In this document: piece by piece, positions 14,985-26,900 of the stretch
How the letters are laid out: each line of letters opens with the position of its first letter
Position numbering within the stretch: position 1 is the first letter of the stretch
Assembly: GCA_902806085.1 (NCBI GenBank)
Contig: CADCVH010000090.1
Location: 1 to 64,000, forward strand
Direction of reading: 5' to 3'
DNA: 64,000 nucleotides
Source of the DNA: an uncultured Rubrobacteraceae bacterium
GTDB lineage: Bacteria; Actinomycetota; Rubrobacteria; Rubrobacterales; Rubrobacteraceae
Translations under genes and position numbers: made by a program
Notes under the pieces: generated by a model
Database searches by the model: none
Seen by the model: only the letters and a program-made list of their open reading frames with translations
What the model was told of the DNA's origin: nothing

Positions 14985-15881
14985 CTACCGCAGTGCGCCC
15001 GTCAGCTCCGCGGCGCCCATACCGGCCTCTCGCAGGTAATCGGAGAACTCCGCCAGGATCTCAACCGGGTCACGCACGAAGCTGGCGGTCCCGACCTGGA
15101 CGAGGGTGGCGCCGGCGAGCATGAACTCGGCGACGTCGGTGCCGCTCGTCACCCCCCCGCCCCCGAGTACCGGAACGCGAACGGTCCGGGCGACGTCGTG
15201 GACTGCCTTGAGCGCGACGGGCTTCACGGCCGGCCCGGAGAGGCCGCCCCGCACCAGCACGGACCTCCTCTTCGCGTCTATCGTGAGGGCCGGGATCGTG
15301 TTCATGACCGTTAGCGCGTCGGCGCCGGCGGACTCGGCCGCGCGGGCGTTCCCGACGACCCCCTCGTGGGTCAGCTTGGCGAAGAGCGGCTTCGTCGGCG
15401 CCGCGGCGCGGCAGGCGGTCACGACCTCTTCCACGGCGGCGGGTCCCGCGCAGAAAGTGAGCCCGCCGTGCTCGACGTTCGGGCACGAGAGGTTCAGTTC
15501 TACGGCGGCAACCCGCCCGTCCTCGGAGACCCGCTCGCACAGCGCCGCGAAGTCCCGCACCGTCTCCCCGGCCACCGAGACGAAGAGGGGAACGCCGAGG
15601 TCGAAGGCGTCGAGGTCCTCCATGAAGCGCTCCACGCCGGGGTTCTGCAGCCCGATGGAGTTGACCATGCCCGCCGGCGTCTCGGCGACGCGCGGCGGCG
15701 GGTTGCCGGCCCTGGCCGCCGGCGTCGTGGTCTTGGGCAGTATCGCCCCGTAGACGCCCTCGACCTCCCCTAGCGCCTCCTTCGCCAGCGTCCCGGAGGC
15801 CGGGACGAGGGGCGTGCTCAGGGTTATCCCGCACATCTCTACCGAGAGGTCCACGCCCGTCACCCGCTCCCGCACTACCAC
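14985..15881 (-). CDS. pyrD: Dihydroorotate dehydrogenase, class 1B catalytic subunit
   Basis: This FMN enzyme oxidises dihydroorotate to orotate in pyrimidine synthesis. The class 1 catalytic Cys lies in ELNLSCPNVEHGG; NSIGLQNPG and the late FMN phosphate site in VPVLGGGGVTSG are also typical. Length is 298 residues. Its immediate neighbour is the iron-sulfur/FAD subunit PyrK, which places it in class 1B (NAD-linked, PyrD2K2 complex). The GTG start at 15881 overlaps the pyrK stop by seven bases and has GGAGG seven bases upstream, so the two subunits are translationally coupled. It is the last gene of the operon here. Confidence 0.96.
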   Translation of the reverse strand: MVVRERVTGVDLSVEMCGITLSTPLVPASGTLAKEALGEVEGVYGAILPKTTTPAARAGNPPPRVAETPAGMVNSIGLQNPGVERFMEDLDAFDLGVPLFVSVAGETVRDFAALCERVSEDGRVAAVELNLSCPNVEHGGLTFCAGPAAVEEVVTACRAAAPTKPLFAKLTHEGVVGNARAAESAGADALTVMNTIPALTIDAKRRSVLVRGGLSGPAVKPVALKAVHDVARTVRVPVLGGGGVTSGTDVAEFMLAGATLVQVGTASFVRDPVEILAEFSDYLREAGMGAAELTGALR

Positions 15882-16609
15882 GCCAGCACCTCCGCGCGGA
15901 AGACCGGTCCCTCGACGCAGGACCGCACGTACCCCCCGTCCACGGGCACCACGCAACCGTTGCACGAACCGTTCCCGCAGCCCATCCGCTCCTCCACGGA
16001 GAGCTGCCGCAGCCCGTCCGGCCCCGCGGCGTCCTTGACGGCGGCCAGCATCGCGTTCGGACCGCAGGCGTAGACGACCGGATACTCCAACAGATCCGGC
16101 GCGGCGTCGAGCACCGTGCCGTGGGTGCCCGCGGACCCGTCCATCGTGGCGACGGAGGCGCCGGCAAAGTCGTCGGCGACGGCGGCCGTCCCCGCGTCGA
16201 GAAAGCCCAGGAACACGTCGTGGTCGATGCCGCGGGCGGAGAGCTCTCTGCCCAGGATCTTGAGTGGCGCGACCCCGATGCCCCCGCCGAGGAGCGCGGC
16301 CCGCCCGGCGGAGGCGTCGATCTCGAATCCCCTGCCAAGCGGGGCGGTTACCTCTACCGTCCGTGTCGCCCGGTCCAGCAGCGCCGTGCCGCGGCCCCGG
16401 ACCTCGAAGAGGAGGCTCGCCACCCCGTCCTCGAAGTCGTAGAAGGAGAACGGTCGGGCCAGGAACGGGTCGAGGGTTACCGGGTAGCCGGCCGCGCGGG
16501 CCATCACGAACCGGCCTGGCTCTACCTTCTCCCCCGGCCAGCGGTAGCTGATAAGGGTGTAGGCGCCGAGCTCGCGGCGGGCTTCGATCTCTACCGTGTA
16601 GAACTTCAC
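15875..16609 (-). CDS. pyrK: Dihydroorotate dehydrogenase electron-transfer subunit
   Basis: PyrK carries FAD and a [2Fe-2S] cluster and passes electrons from PyrD to NAD. The FAD-binding strand RPFSFYD lies at about residues 52-58 and the nucleotide-binding loop [12 protein letters not shown] near 108. The cluster ligands are the four Cys of CGNGSCNGC and the later VRSC. Length is 244 residues, close to the Bacillus protein. The start overlaps the carB stop by four bases. Confidence 0.95.
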   Translation of the reverse strand: MKFYTVEIEARRELGAYTLISYRWPGEKVEPGRFVMARAAGYPVTLDPFLARPFSFYDFEDGVASLLFEVRGRGTALLDRATRTVEVTAPLGRGFEIDASAGRAALLGGGIGVAPLKILGRELSARGIDHDVFLGFLDAGTAAVADDFAGASVATMDGSAGTHGTVLDAAPDLLEYPVVYACGPNAMLAAVKDAAGPDGLRQLSVEERMGCGNGSCNGCVVPVDGGYVRSCVEGPVFRAEVLAW

Positions 16610-19600
16610 GCGCGCGCCGCGTAGAGGCCCTGAAGGCTGTTCACGCGGCGGGTTCCGCCCCTGATACGGGCCTCGATGCCCTGGACGGCGGCGGCGGAGC
16701 CCGCGAGCGTCGTTATGCAGGGGACGCCGTGCATGAGCGCCCTGCGCCGGATCAGGTACCCGTCCGTCCGCGCCCCGCGGCCCCAGGGGGTGTTGACGAT
16801 CAGGTCCACCCCACCCTCCTCGATAAGCGAGAGAACGTCGTCCCCAGACTCCCCTATCTTCGGCACCACTACGACCGCAAGACCATTGCTGCGGAGAACC
16901 TCCGCCGTCCCCTCGCTGGCCGAGATCTCGAACCCGAGGTCCGCGAAAGCCCTTGCTATGAGCACCACCGAACGCTTGTCCCTGTTCGAGACCGAGATGT
17001 ACACCCGTCCCGACACCGGCAGCGTCTGCCCCGCCGCGATCAACGCCTTCGCGAAAGCCCCCCCGAAGGTCCGGTCTATCCCCATCGCCTCACCCGTCGA
17101 ACGCATCTCCGGACCCAGCAACGGGTCCACGTCCGCGAAACGGTCGAACGGGAAGACCGGCGCCTTTACGGAGAAGTGTCCGTTTGTGGACGAATGGGGC
17201 TGTATATCCCTGAGTTTCTCGCCCACGGAGACCCTGGTCGCCAGCTTCGCGAGCGGCACACCGGTCGCCTTGGAGATAAAGGGCACCGTGCGGGAGGCTC
17301 GGGGGTTGCACTCGATCACCATGATCTCGTCGCCGCGCACGATGAACTGGACGTTCATCAGGCCCACGACGCCGACGGCGAGGGCCAGGCGGCGGGTGTA
17401 GTCCTCTATCCTCTCGACCAGCGCCCTATGGAGCGTGATCGGGGGGGTGACGCAGGACGAATCCCCGGAGTGGACCCCGGCCTCCTCGACGTGCTCCATG
17501 ATCCCGCCTACAAAGACCTCATCCCCGTCGCAGACGGCGTCCACGTCCACCTCGACGTAATCCTCCATGAACTTGTCCACGAGCGTCGGGTGCGTGGGGC
17601 TGGCCGCAGCACCCGTCCTCAGGTACAGGTCCAGGTCCTCGCCGCTGTACACGATCTCCATCCGGCGCCCGCCGAGCACGTAAGAAGGCCGCACCACGAC
17701 CGGATAGCCGAGATCCTCCGCCACCGCGCGCGCCTCGGTAGGGGTCGTCGCCGTGCCGAACCGGGGGTGCGGGATGCCGAGGTCCTCGAGCAGCCGCCCG
17801 AAGCGCGAGCGGTCCTCGGCGAGGTCTATGGCGTCGGGCGAGGTCCCCAGAATCGGCACGCCCTCTCTCTCGAGTTCGCGGGCGAGCTTCAGGGGGCTCT
17901 GGCCGCCGAACTGCAGGATGACGCCGTGAGGCTTCTCGCGCCGGATCACCTCCAGGACGTGCTCCGCGGTGAGCGGCTCGAAGTAAAGGCGCGTGGAGGC
18001 GTCGTAGTCCGTGGAGACGGTCTCGGGGTTGGAGTTGACCATTACCGAGTCGTAGCCCGCGTCCTTGAGGGCGTAGCTGGCGTGGACGCATGCGTAATCG
18101 AACTCCACGCCCTGCCCGATCCTGTTAGGCCCGCTGCCCAAAACGACCACCGAGGGGTTCTCCCCGCGAACCACCTCGTCCTCGTCCTCGTAGGTCGAGT
18201 AGTAATACGGCGTTTGCGCGGGAAACTCGCCGGCGCAGGTGTCCACGGACTTGTAGGTCGGCGAGACGCCAAGGGCGCGCCGCACGCCGCGCACCACCTC
18301 CGTCGAGGTGCCGGAGGCGGCGGCGACGGTCTCGTCGGTGAGGCCTATCCTCTTCAGCTCCCAAAGCTCCTCCGCGTCCAAGGGGATGGAGATCGCGCCC
18401 TCGGCGGCCACGATGCGGGCTATGGAGGCTATAAAGAAGGGATCTATGCTGGTGCGGTGGTGGATCTCGCGTATGTCCAACCCCGACCGGAGCGCGTCGA
18501 AGATCGCGAAGACCCTGTACGGCCCCGGCTCGTCGAGCCCGGCCTTCACGTCCTGCGGGTCGACCTCCAGGGACGCCATCGCCTTGCTCAGGCTCTCCGT
18601 GAACGTCCTGCCTATCGCCATGACCTCACCCACCGAGTGCATCCTGGAGGTCAACCTCGGCGAGGCGCCCGGGAACTTCTCGAAGGCGAAGCGCGGTATC
18701 TTGGTCACCACGTAATCCAGCGCGGGCTCGAAGGAGGCGGGAGTGGCGCGCGTTATGTCGTTCGGGATCTCGTCGAGCGAGTACCCCACCGCGAGCTTGG
18801 CCGCTATCTTCGCGATCGGGAACCCCGTCGCCTTGCTCGCTAAAGCGCTCGACCGGCTCACCCGCGGGTTCATCTCGATCACGTAGAAATCGTCGCTCCG
18901 CGGGTCCACCGCAAACTGGATGTTCGAACCCCCCGTGCTCACCCCGATCTCTCGTATTATGCGTAAAGAGGCGGAGCGGAGGGTCTGGTACTGGCGGTCC
19001 GAGAGGGTCTGGGCGGGGGCCACGGTTATGGAGTCGCCGGTGTGGACGCCCATGGGGTCGACGTTCTCTATGGAGCAGATGACGACCACGTTGTCGTCGA
19101 GGTCGCGCATGACCTCGAGCTCGAACTCTTTCCAGCCGGCGACGCTCTTTTCTACGAGGACGCTGCCGACGGGGCTTGCATCGAGGCCATCGGAGACGGC
19201 GCGGCGGAGCTCTGCGTGGTCGTTGGCGGTGGCGCCGCCCTTGCCGCCAAGGGTGAAGCTCGGGCGGATGATCAGGGGGTAGCCGATCCTGCCGGCCAGC
19301 TCCTCGGCGCCCGCGAAGCTCTTCACCGTGCGGCTCGGCGGGACCTTCAGCCCGATCTCCGTCATCGCGTCGTGGAAGAGCTGCCGGTCCTCGGCTTTAT
19401 GGATGGAGTCTATGGACGCGCCCAGAAGCTCGATGCCGAGCTCGTCGAGGACCCCCGCCTCGTGAAGCTCGATGGACAGGTTCAGGGCCGTCTGTCCGCC
19501 CAGCGTCGGCAGCAGCGCGTCGGGGCGCTCTTTGCGCAGGACTTCGGCGACGGCCTCGACCGTGAGCGGCTCGACGTAGGTGACGTCGGCGACCTCGGGG

Positions 19601-19770
19601 TCGGTCATGATGGTGGCGGGGTTCGAGTTCACGAGGACTACGCGGTAGCCCTCGTCGCGCAAAGCCCGGCAGGCCTGGGTGCCCGAGTAGTCGAACTCGG
19701 CGGCCTGGCCGATCACGATAGGGCCGGAGCCGATTATCAGGATCTTCTCGATGTCGTCGCGCCTCGGCAT
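16606..19770 (-). CDS. carB: Carbamoyl-phosphate synthase large subunit
   Basis: At 1054 residues this has the full duplicated architecture: an N-terminal carboxyphosphate half starting at [19 protein letters not shown], a second ATP-grasp half starting at [20 protein letters not shown], and a C-terminal MGS-like allosteric domain ([14 protein letters not shown], then VNTPWGRG). It makes carbamoyl phosphate from bicarbonate, ammonia and two ATP, with ammonia tunnelled from CarA. It lies two bases downstream of carA and overlaps pyrK by four bases. The regulatory domain suggests UMP control, by family knowledge only. Confidence 0.98.
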   Translation of the reverse strand: MPRRDDIEKILIIGSGPIVIGQAAEFDYSGTQACRALRDEGYRVVLVNSNPATIMTDPEVADVTYVEPLTVEAVAEVLRKERPDALLPTLGGQTALNLSIELHEAGVLDELGIELLGASIDSIHKAEDRQLFHDAMTEIGLKVPPSRTVKSFAGAEELAGRIGYPLIIRPSFTLGGKGGATANDHAELRRAVSDGLDASPVGSVLVEKSVAGWKEFELEVMRDLDDNVVVICSIENVDPMGVHTGDSITVAPAQTLSDRQYQTLRSASLRIIREIGVSTGGSNIQFAVDPRSDDFYVIEMNPRVSRSSALASKATGFPIAKIAAKLAVGYSLDEIPNDITRATPASFEPALDYVVTKIPRFAFEKFPGASPRLTSRMHSVGEVMAIGRTFTESLSKAMASLEVDPQDVKAGLDEPGPYRVFAIFDALRSGLDIREIHHRTSIDPFFIASIARIVAAEGAISIPLDAEELWELKRIGLTDETVAAASGTSTEVVRGVRRALGVSPTYKSVDTCAGEFPAQTPYYYSTYEDEDEVVRGENPSVVVLGSGPNRIGQGVEFDYACVHASYALKDAGYDSVMVNSNPETVSTDYDASTRLYFEPLTAEHVLEVIRREKPHGVILQFGGQSPLKLARELEREGVPILGTSPDAIDLAEDRSRFGRLLEDLGIPHPRFGTATTPTEARAVAEDLGYPVVVRPSYVLGGRRMEIVYSGEDLDLYLRTGAAASPTHPTLVDKFMEDYVEVDVDAVCDGDEVFVGGIMEHVEEAGVHSGDSSCVTPPITLHRALVERIEDYTRRLALAVGVVGLMNVQFIVRGDEIMVIECNPRASRTVPFISKATGVPLAKLATRVSVGEKLRDIQPHSSTNGHFSVKAPVFPFDRFADVDPLLGPEMRSTGEAMGIDRTFGGAFAKALIAAGQTLPVSGRVYISVSNRDKRSVVLIARAFADLGFEISASEGTAEVLRSNGLAVVVVPKIGESGDDVLSLIEEGGVDLIVNTPWGRGARTDGYLIRRRALMHGVPCITTLAGSAAAVQGIEARIRGGTRRVNSLQGLYAARA

Positions 19771-19772
19771 GT

Positions 19773-20900
19773 TTAGCCGACCACCGCCTTCGGCGAGACG
19801 CTGTCGATAAAACCGTCGAAGAGGTAGCCCGAGTCCCGCGGCCCCGGGCTGGATTCCGGGTGGTACTGGACGCTCCAGGCGCGGAGGTCCGGCGCGGAGA
19901 TGCCCTCCACGGTGCCGTCATAGAGGTTGCGGTGGGTCAGCTCGACGCCCCGCGGCAACGAGCCCTCGAGGACGGCGAAGCCGTGGTTCTGGCTCGTGAT
20001 CTCGATCCTGCCGTTCTCCAGGTTCCGCACCGGATGGTTCGCCCCGTGGTGCCCGAACGGCATCTTGTAGGTCTCGCAGTCCAGGGCGAGGCCCAACAGT
20101 TGGTGGCCCAGGCAGATGCCGAAGACGGGCACCTCGCCCAGCGCGGGACGCAGGGCGTCCACGGCCCGCTCCAGGGCCGCAGGGTCCCCGGGCCCGTTGG
20201 AGAGAAAGAGCCCGTCTGGCTTCGACTCCAGTATCTCCTCGGGGGCCGCCGAACCGGGCATGGCGAGCACCGTCGCCCCGCGGCTGCGGAGCTCTTTGTA
20301 GATGGAGCCCTTCACGCCGTAGTCGAGGGCCACGACCCGGCACCGCTCCTCGCCGAAGGCCGGCATGAGGGTCGGCTCGGTCAGGTCGGAGCCCGAGGAG
20401 GCAAGATCGAGGCCTAACATCGAGGGGTGGGCGTTGGCCTTCTCGCGGAGAACGTTCTGGTCTCTCTCTACGGTGGAGATAAAGCCCCGCATCGCGCCCC
20501 TGTCCCTTATTCGCCGGGTGAGGGCGCGCGTGTCCATGCCCTCGATGCCGAGGACGCCGGCCGCGTCGAGGGTGGCGGCGAGGGACTCCTCGCTCGCCCA
20601 GTTGCTGTGGTAGGGGGTGTACTCGCGGACGAGGACGGCGGCGGCCTGGACGTCGCGAGATTCCTCGTCGCCGGGGATCATGCCGTAGTTACCTATGAGG
20701 GGGTAGGTGAAGAGCACGATCTGGCCCCGGTAGGAGGGGTCGGTGATCGTCTCCTGGTAGCCGACCATGCTGGTCGTAAAGACCACCTCTCCGGCGACCT
20801 CGCCGTCCCCGGCAAAGCTCCAGCCCTCGAAGACGGAACCGTCCTCGAGCACCAGCGTCGCCCTGCTGCGTCCCTGACGCCGGCTACCCGCGTGTTCCAA
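19773..20900 (-). CDS. carA: Carbamoyl-phosphate synthase small (glutaminase) subunit
   Basis: The N-terminal domain ([16 protein letters not shown]) is followed by a class I glutamine amidotransferase domain with the nucleophile Cys in [16 protein letters not shown] and the His/Glu pair in [10 protein letters not shown]. Length from the TTG at 20900 is 375 residues, close to the E. coli protein. I prefer this TTG because GGGAG lies six bases upstream; a longer TTG at 20939 has no ribosome-binding site. The gene start overlaps the pyrC end by 17 bases. It supplies ammonia to CarB. Confidence 0.96.
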   Translation of the reverse strand: MEHAGSRRQGRSRATLVLEDGSVFEGWSFAGDGEVAGEVVFTTSMVGYQETITDPSYRGQIVLFTYPLIGNYGMIPGDEESRDVQAAAVLVREYTPYHSNWASEESLAATLDAAGVLGIEGMDTRALTRRIRDRGAMRGFISTVERDQNVLREKANAHPSMLGLDLASSGSDLTEPTLMPAFGEERCRVVALDYGVKGSIYKELRSRGATVLAMPGSAAPEEILESKPDGLFLSNGPGDPAALERAVDALRPALGEVPVFGICLGHQLLGLALDCETYKMPFGHHGANHPVRNLENGRIEITSQNHGFAVLEGSLPRGVELTHRNLYDGTVEGISAPDLRAWSVQYHPESSPGPRDSGYLFDGFIDSVSPKAVVG

Positions 20901-22181
20901 GTTTCGCTCCCGTTCTGTCGTGTACCAATTCTCCGCCAACTATAGTACCCACCACCCGGCCCGTTAAGGTTCTCCCGAGATAAGGGGAGTTGGAAGAGCG
21001 GCTGATCATGGTCCCGGAGTCGACCGTCCACCGCTCCGAAAGGTCCACCAGCGCCAGGTCGGCGGTCTCCCCCACCGCCAGCCTGCCGCCCTCCCCTACC
21101 CAACGCCCCGGCGCGCAACTCATCGCCTCGACGAGCCGGTGGAGGGTGAGCTTGCCGGTCAGGACGAGCTCGGAGTACAACGCCGCGAACGCCGTCTCGT
21201 GGCCGAGAAAGCCGGGGGCCGCCTCTTCGAGCGGCAGCTCCTTCTCCTCTGAGGCGTGCGGGGCGTGGTCCGTCGCCACGAAGTCGAGCACGCCGGCCCG
21301 TAGCGCCTCGCCCACGCCGGCCCTGTCGGCATCCGGCCGCAGCGGCGGGTTGACCCGGTAGAGCCCTTCAAGGGTCGAGACGAGGTCGTCCGTGAGGGTG
21401 AGGTGGTGCGGGGTCGTGTCCGCCGTGACGCTCGCGCGGTCCCTGAAGAAGGCGACGAGGGCCGCGGATAACGCCGTCGAGACGTGGGTTATGTGGGTGG
21501 TGGCGCCCGTCTCGGCGGCCAAGATCAGGGCCGTGGCGGTGGCGACGTCCTCGGCGCCCGCGGGGGAGCCGGGGAGGCCCGCGAGGGAGGCGGCGACGCC
21601 CTCGTGCACCACACCCGTGGCGAGCGTGTGGTCCTCGCAGTGCAGGATCAGGGGCAGCCCGGCCGATCGGGCGTAGGTCATCCCGTTGCGCAAGATCCCG
21701 GCGGAGGCGGTCCCGAGCCCGTCGTCCGACACGCAAAAGGCGCCGGCCTCTTTGAGGAGCCGCATCTCCGTGAGCCGCTCCCCTTTGAGGCCGACGTGGA
21801 GCGCGGCGGAGATCCGTGCCCGGACGCGGGACTCCCGCTCTATCCGGCGGGCGAGCCCGCTTACGACGACGGGGCTGTCCACGACGGGGTCGGTGTTCGG
21901 CATCATGACGACGCCCGTGAACCCGCCGGCGGCGGCCGAGGCGGACCCGGTCTCGATCGTCTCCTCGTCCTCCCGGCCCGGGGTGCGCCAGTGGGCGTGG
22001 ACGTCCACGAAGCCGGGGAAGAGGTGCAGGCCGTCGGCGTCGAGCTCGCGCGCCCCGCGCAGGTTCCCGCCGACCTCGGCGATCCTGCCGCCCGTGAGCC
22101 GAACATCCGTGACGCCGTCGAGCCCGGTTCCGGGGTCGAGGACGTGGGCGTGGCGGATTACGAGGTCCGTCGGGGCCGGGA

Positions 22182-22185
<4 letters not shown>
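20884..22185 (-). CDS. pyrC: Dihydroorotase
   Basis: This is the amidohydrolase that cyclises carbamoyl aspartate to dihydroorotate. The zinc motif D-x-H-x-H is in [12 protein letters not shown]; later metal ligands lie in [10 protein letters not shown] and THITHVS, and the catalytic Asp in [16 protein letters not shown]. Length is 433 residues, in the range of the Bacillus-type enzyme. It overlaps pyrB by four bases and carA by 17, within one operon. Confidence 0.96.
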
Positions 22186-23661
<1,476 letters not shown>

Positions 23662-23700
23662 TCACGGGACGCCGTTAAAGGTCGGTGTTGCTAACAGCGG

Positions 23701-23729
23701 AAGCTAACAGAGCACAGTAGGGACGTCAA
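23701..23729 (-). promoter_or_regulatory. Candidate pyr operon promoter with direct repeats
   Basis: On the minus strand TTGACG (23729-23724) and TAGCTT (23706-23701) are 17 bases apart, about 60 bases before the pyrR start. Two copies of GCTAACAG (23690-23697, 23703-23710, plus-strand reading) overlap the -10 region and could be a repressor or RNA-binding site. The -10 match is weak. Confidence 0.35.
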
Positions 23730-23814
23730 GCGTCGGGCCCCACGGAGCCCCTACCAGAACCTGGGTTGGATCCATCGCGCGCACGCGGGTGACGGGATAT
23801 TTTCTCCGGTCTGC

Positions 23815-24057
23815 CTACCGGTCGGCGGCCGTTGCGGCCATCTCCCGTTCGCCCCGGTCGGTGAGCCGCACCTCTAGGATCCCGCCCGATGGGTCTTCGG
23901 TTAGCTCGGTCAACCCTTCCTCACGCATGTCGCGCAAAACCGGCGAGAGATCCCGGGAACTCCAGCCCCACGGCGACAGCCAACGCGCCAACTCCCTGAA
24001 CGCGACCCCGGTGGCCCCCGCCGCCCGCAACGCGAAACTCAAAGCTCTGTCCTTCAC
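23815..24057 (-). CDS. Small winged-helix-like protein, hypothetical
   Basis: The protein has 80 residues with a helix-helix-wing look: FRELARWLSPWGWSSRDLSPVLRDMREEGLTEL would be the recognition region (residues about 20-52), and GILEVRLTDRGERE the wing. The GTG at 24057 is preceded by GGAAAGGAAG. It resembles short PadR or MarR-like DNA-binding domains but no family can be named with confidence. It stands alone between the pyr operon and the division cluster. Confidence 0.65.
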   Translation of the reverse strand: MKDRALSFALRAAGATGVAFRELARWLSPWGWSSRDLSPVLRDMREEGLTELTEDPSGGILEVRLTDRGEREMAATAADR

Positions 24058-24201
24058 GGATGTCTTCCTTTCCTCTGCCCGGCCTCTATCGGGCCGCGCG
24101 CGTAGCCTCCTACTACGCCGCGGCGATCGCCGGGTTTCGCGGGGCGGTTTGGCCGCGCAACGAAGCGACCCACTTCGCCGTTGGCGGGATCCCCGGCGGG
24201 G

Positions 24202-25092
24202 CTAAGCCGGCCGCGGCAGGCCCAGACGCGCCGCCACGTCCGCGAGGTCCCGCGGTATGGGGGCCTCGAAAGCCAATCGTTCTTGCGTGAGCGGGTGCCG
24301 GAAGGAGAGCTTCTCGGCGTGGAGCCAGAGCCGCCGCCCGGGCACGGGCGTGCCGTAGAGCGGGTCGGCGTAGACGGGGTGGCCGATGGCGGAGAGGTGG
24401 ACCCGGATCTGGTGCGTCCTCCCCGTCTCTAACCGCACCCGCAGCATGGCGTGGGCGTCCGTCTCCCCGATCCGCCCAAAGTGCGTGACCGCGTGCTTGC
24501 CGACACCGGCGGTCATGAACGTCGGGTTGTCCGGGTCGCGCCCGACCGGCGAATCCACGGTCCCCGTCTCCGGCAACCCGCTCCCAACGACCACGGCGCG
24601 GTAGACCCGCTCGACCTCCCTCCGGGACATCATGCCGACGAGCGCGGAGTACGCGGGCTCCCCCTTAGCGACCACCATGAGCCCGGAGGTGTCCCTGTCG
24701 AGCCGGTGCGCGACGCCGGGCCTGTCGGCGTCGTCTCCCCCCCCTATGCCCCTACCCAGTAGCGCGTTGACCAGGGTGCCGGACGGGTTGCCCGCCCCCG
24801 GATGCACCACGAGCCCGGCGGGCTTGTCCACGACGACGATGTGCCCGTCTTCGAAGACGATGGGCACGGGTATCTCTTCGGGGAACAGCCCCGGCTCCGG
24901 CATCTCGGCCGAGATCGCGTCGCCCTCCCGTACCCTGTACGAGGGGCTCTCGCGCCTGCCCGCGACGAGCAGGAGGCCGTCTTCGATCAGGCGCCTGGCG
25001 GCGCTCCGGCTTATCTCGAGGCGGCCGGCCGCCAGGCGGTCCAGCCGCTCTCCCGTCTCCCCGGGTTCGACCCGGAAGCCCTCGGAGGACAC
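24202..25092 (-). CDS. RluA/RluD-family pseudouridine synthase
   Basis: An N-terminal S4 RNA-binding domain (residues about 8-70, GERLDRLAAGRLEISRSAAR) precedes the catalytic domain, whose active-site Asp lies in VAHRLDRDTSGLMVVAKG. The end motifs TGRTHQIRVHLSAIGHPV and ADPLYG are diagnostic. Length is 296 residues. It converts uridine to pseudouridine in rRNA or tRNA; RluD, acting on 23S helix 69, is the likeliest member. The GTG at 25092 overlaps the end of the upstream small gene. A gene of this type near divIVA is common; the lspA gene often found beside it is missing. Confidence 0.92.
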   Translation of the reverse strand: MSSEGFRVEPGETGERLDRLAAGRLEISRSAARRLIEDGLLLVAGRRESPSYRVREGDAISAEMPEPGLFPEEIPVPIVFEDGHIVVVDKPAGLVVHPGAGNPSGTLVNALLGRGIGGGDDADRPGVAHRLDRDTSGLMVVAKGEPAYSALVGMMSRREVERVYRAVVVGSGLPETGTVDSPVGRDPDNPTFMTAGVGKHAVTHFGRIGETDAHAMLRVRLETGRTHQIRVHLSAIGHPVYADPLYGTPVPGRRLWLHAEKLSFRHPLTQERLAFEAPIPRDLADVAARLGLPRPA

Positions 25093-25096
25093 AGGC

Positions 25097-25402
25097 CTAT
25101 GGCAGGTGCGAGGAGATCGCCTCCCGCGCCCTCGCCGCGCCCTCGCCACCCAAAACGACGGTCTTGTCCCTCGCGGACACGCCCCGGACGACCCGCGCCT
25201 TCTGAGGTGCGGCGCTAACGAGGCCGGCCATGAACCGCTCGACCTCGGCGTTCGCCTTGCCGCCCACGGGCGGTGCGGCGACCCCAAGCTTCAGCGCCTC
25301 CCCGCCGTAAGCGCCCCGCAGTCCCGTGCTTTTGGCCCCCGGCGACACCCGCAGACGGACGAGCACGCCGTCGCCCCTGGGGACGACGAAACCGCTACTC
25401 AC
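25097..25402 (-). CDS. DUF167 / YggU-family protein
   Basis: The 101-residue protein matches the YggU fold pattern: LVRLRVSPGAKSTGL, then the diagnostic APPVGGKANAEVERFMA and VVRGVSARDKTVVL. The function of the family is not established. It overlaps divIVA by eight bases and rluD-like by a few bases. Confidence 0.9.
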   Translation of the reverse strand: MSSGFVVPRGDGVLVRLRVSPGAKSTGLRGAYGGEALKLGVAAPPVGGKANAEVERFMAGLVSAAPQKARVVRGVSARDKTVVLGGEGAARAREAISSHLP

Positions 25403-26543
25403 GCCTGCGGAGGAAACGGCTCGCGCGGGAGATGCGGCTGTCGCCGCCCTGCTTGCCGGAAGACTCCCGGTCGAAGAACTCGTGGGAGCTGCTCTCCTCG
25501 GCGAGCGTCGGCTCCTCGCGCTCGACCTCCTCCGAAGCCCGCGGTTCCCCGGCCGCGGCGTCGTCCGCCGTCCCGGCCGTCGATGGTTCCGTCTCGGGCT
25601 CCTCCGCGACGGTCTCGTCGGCCACGGGTTCGGCGGACGCGGTCCCTTGCGCCGCGGGCTCCTCGGCGTCGGAGGGCTCGGTGGACCACACGACCCGACC
25701 CGACCCTTCGCCGTCCGACTCTGCGTCGTCCGGCCCGTCTCCGGCCGAACCTTCGGGCCGCAGCACCTGCGTCTCCTGCTCGTCCGCCGGGGCGTATTCC
25801 GGAGACGGTCCCTCCGCCAGCGGGCCCGTTGCCTGCGTCTCCTGGGTCTCGGGCGCGTCCTCGGGCTCGATCGTCGCGGCGGTTTCGGGTTCTATGCGCC
25901 CGGTCGCGCCCGGGTCCTCCACGTCGCCCGCGTCGTGCCCCCCGAAGGCCGGCTCGTCGTCCCCCGCCCCGGTCGGCTCCTGCTGGGAGGCGGCCCCGTG
26001 GACCACGGCGATGGACTCGGTATCCAGCCGCTCGCGCAGGGAGGCCTCTATCTCCCTCGCGGAGCTGACCTCCATGCTCTCCATCATGTCCATGTAGGTC
26101 TTGAGGAGGTGGCGGAAGTCGTTGGCGAAGCCCTTCTTGGCCTCCTGCAGCGCCTCGTAGGAATCCTGGGCCCGCTCTATCCGCGAAGAAGAGTCGGCGA
26201 GCATCTGGTGCGAGCGGGCCTGGGCGTCCCGCATCGTCAACTCCGCGTCCCGCCTCGCGCCCTGCCGGACGTCCTCGGCCTCCCGGTTCGCGCTGCTGCG
26301 CACGTCGTTGGCCGCCTGCTCCGCGTGGACCAGGGCCGCCCGGATCGAGCCCTCCAAATCCTCGAACTGCTGCAGGCGGTCGCGGAGGCCAGAGACCTCC
26401 TCGCGCATCCTCTGGTTCTCGTTGTAGGTCCGCTCGAACTCGTCGGCCACCGTGTCAAGGAAGTCGTCGACCTGGTTCGCGTCGTAGCCGCGGAAGCCGT
26501 TCCTGAACTCCTTGCGCCTGATGTCTACCGGTCGAATCGGCAT
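25395..26543 (-). CDS. divIVA: DivIVA-domain cell-division/polarity protein
   Basis: The N-terminal membrane-curvature-binding domain is clear: PVDIRRKEFRNGFRGYDANQ, then VDDFLDTVADEFE. A coiled coil runs from about residue 35 to 160 (REEVSGLRDRLQQFEDLEG, ANDVRSSANREAEDVRQGAR). The remaining 220 or so residues are an acidic, Glu/Ala/Pro/Thr-rich disordered tail ending in a basic cap (SRFLRRRE). DivIVA homologues mark poles and septa and in actinobacteria direct wall synthesis. The unusually long acidic tail is the distinctive feature. Confidence 0.95.
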   Translation of the reverse strand: MPIRPVDIRRKEFRNGFRGYDANQVDDFLDTVADEFERTYNENQRMREEVSGLRDRLQQFEDLEGSIRAALVHAEQAANDVRSSANREAEDVRQGARRDAELTMRDAQARSHQMLADSSSRIERAQDSYEALQEAKKGFANDFRHLLKTYMDMMESMEVSSAREIEASLRERLDTESIAVVHGAASQQEPTGAGDDEPAFGGHDAGDVEDPGATGRIEPETAATIEPEDAPETQETQATGPLAEGPSPEYAPADEQETQVLRPEGSAGDGPDDAESDGEGSGRVVWSTEPSDAEEPAAQGTASAEPVADETVAEEPETEPSTAGTADDAAAGEPRASEEVEREEPTLAEESSSHEFFDRESSGKQGGDSRISRASRFLRRRE

Positions 26544-26564
26544 CTCACATCACCCCGTGGTCGG

Positions 26565-26900
26565 TCATACGATCGGTCCTATGAACTGTCTGATGATTAT
26601 AGTGAGCAACGTCCGGGCTATGGAGAGCCCGAAGATCGCGATGATCGGCGAGAGGTCTATCCCGAAACCGCCGAGCTGAAGCATCGGCACCCTGCTCCTG
26701 ATCGGCATAAGTATGGGGTTCGCGACCGCCCTCACGGCGTCGTAGACGGCCTGCATAAAAGAGCTCGACGGGTAGCCCGGGAACCAGGAGAACAGGATCG
26801 AGGCGATGATGGCGCCGAAGAGGATGTAGTACGCGTAATCCACGACGGTGACGAGCAGGCCCACGATGTCGTAGCCGAACTGCTGGAGCAGGGCGACCAT
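26565..26900 (-). CDS. yggT: YggT-family membrane protein
   Basis: This 111-residue protein has two hydrophobic blocks of the YGGT domain (LLVTVVDYAYYILFGAIIAS and LSPIIAIFGLSIARTLLTII) joined by the conserved ANPILMPIRSRVPM. The position between proC/sepF and divIVA is typical in Gram-positive bacteria. The family is linked to membrane and division functions but has no firm biochemical role. Its start directly abuts the proC stop. Confidence 0.92.
   Translation of the reverse strand: MVALLQQFGYDIVGLLVTVVDYAYYILFGAIIASILFSWFPGYPSSSFMQAVYDAVRAVANPILMPIRSRVPMLQLGGFGIDLSPIIAIFGLSIARTLLTIIIRQFIGPIV

Noticed and set aside
16729-18843. Open frame of 704 codons on the plus strand
   Set aside because: It is antisense to carB, whose identity is certain; long antisense frames are expected at this GC content.
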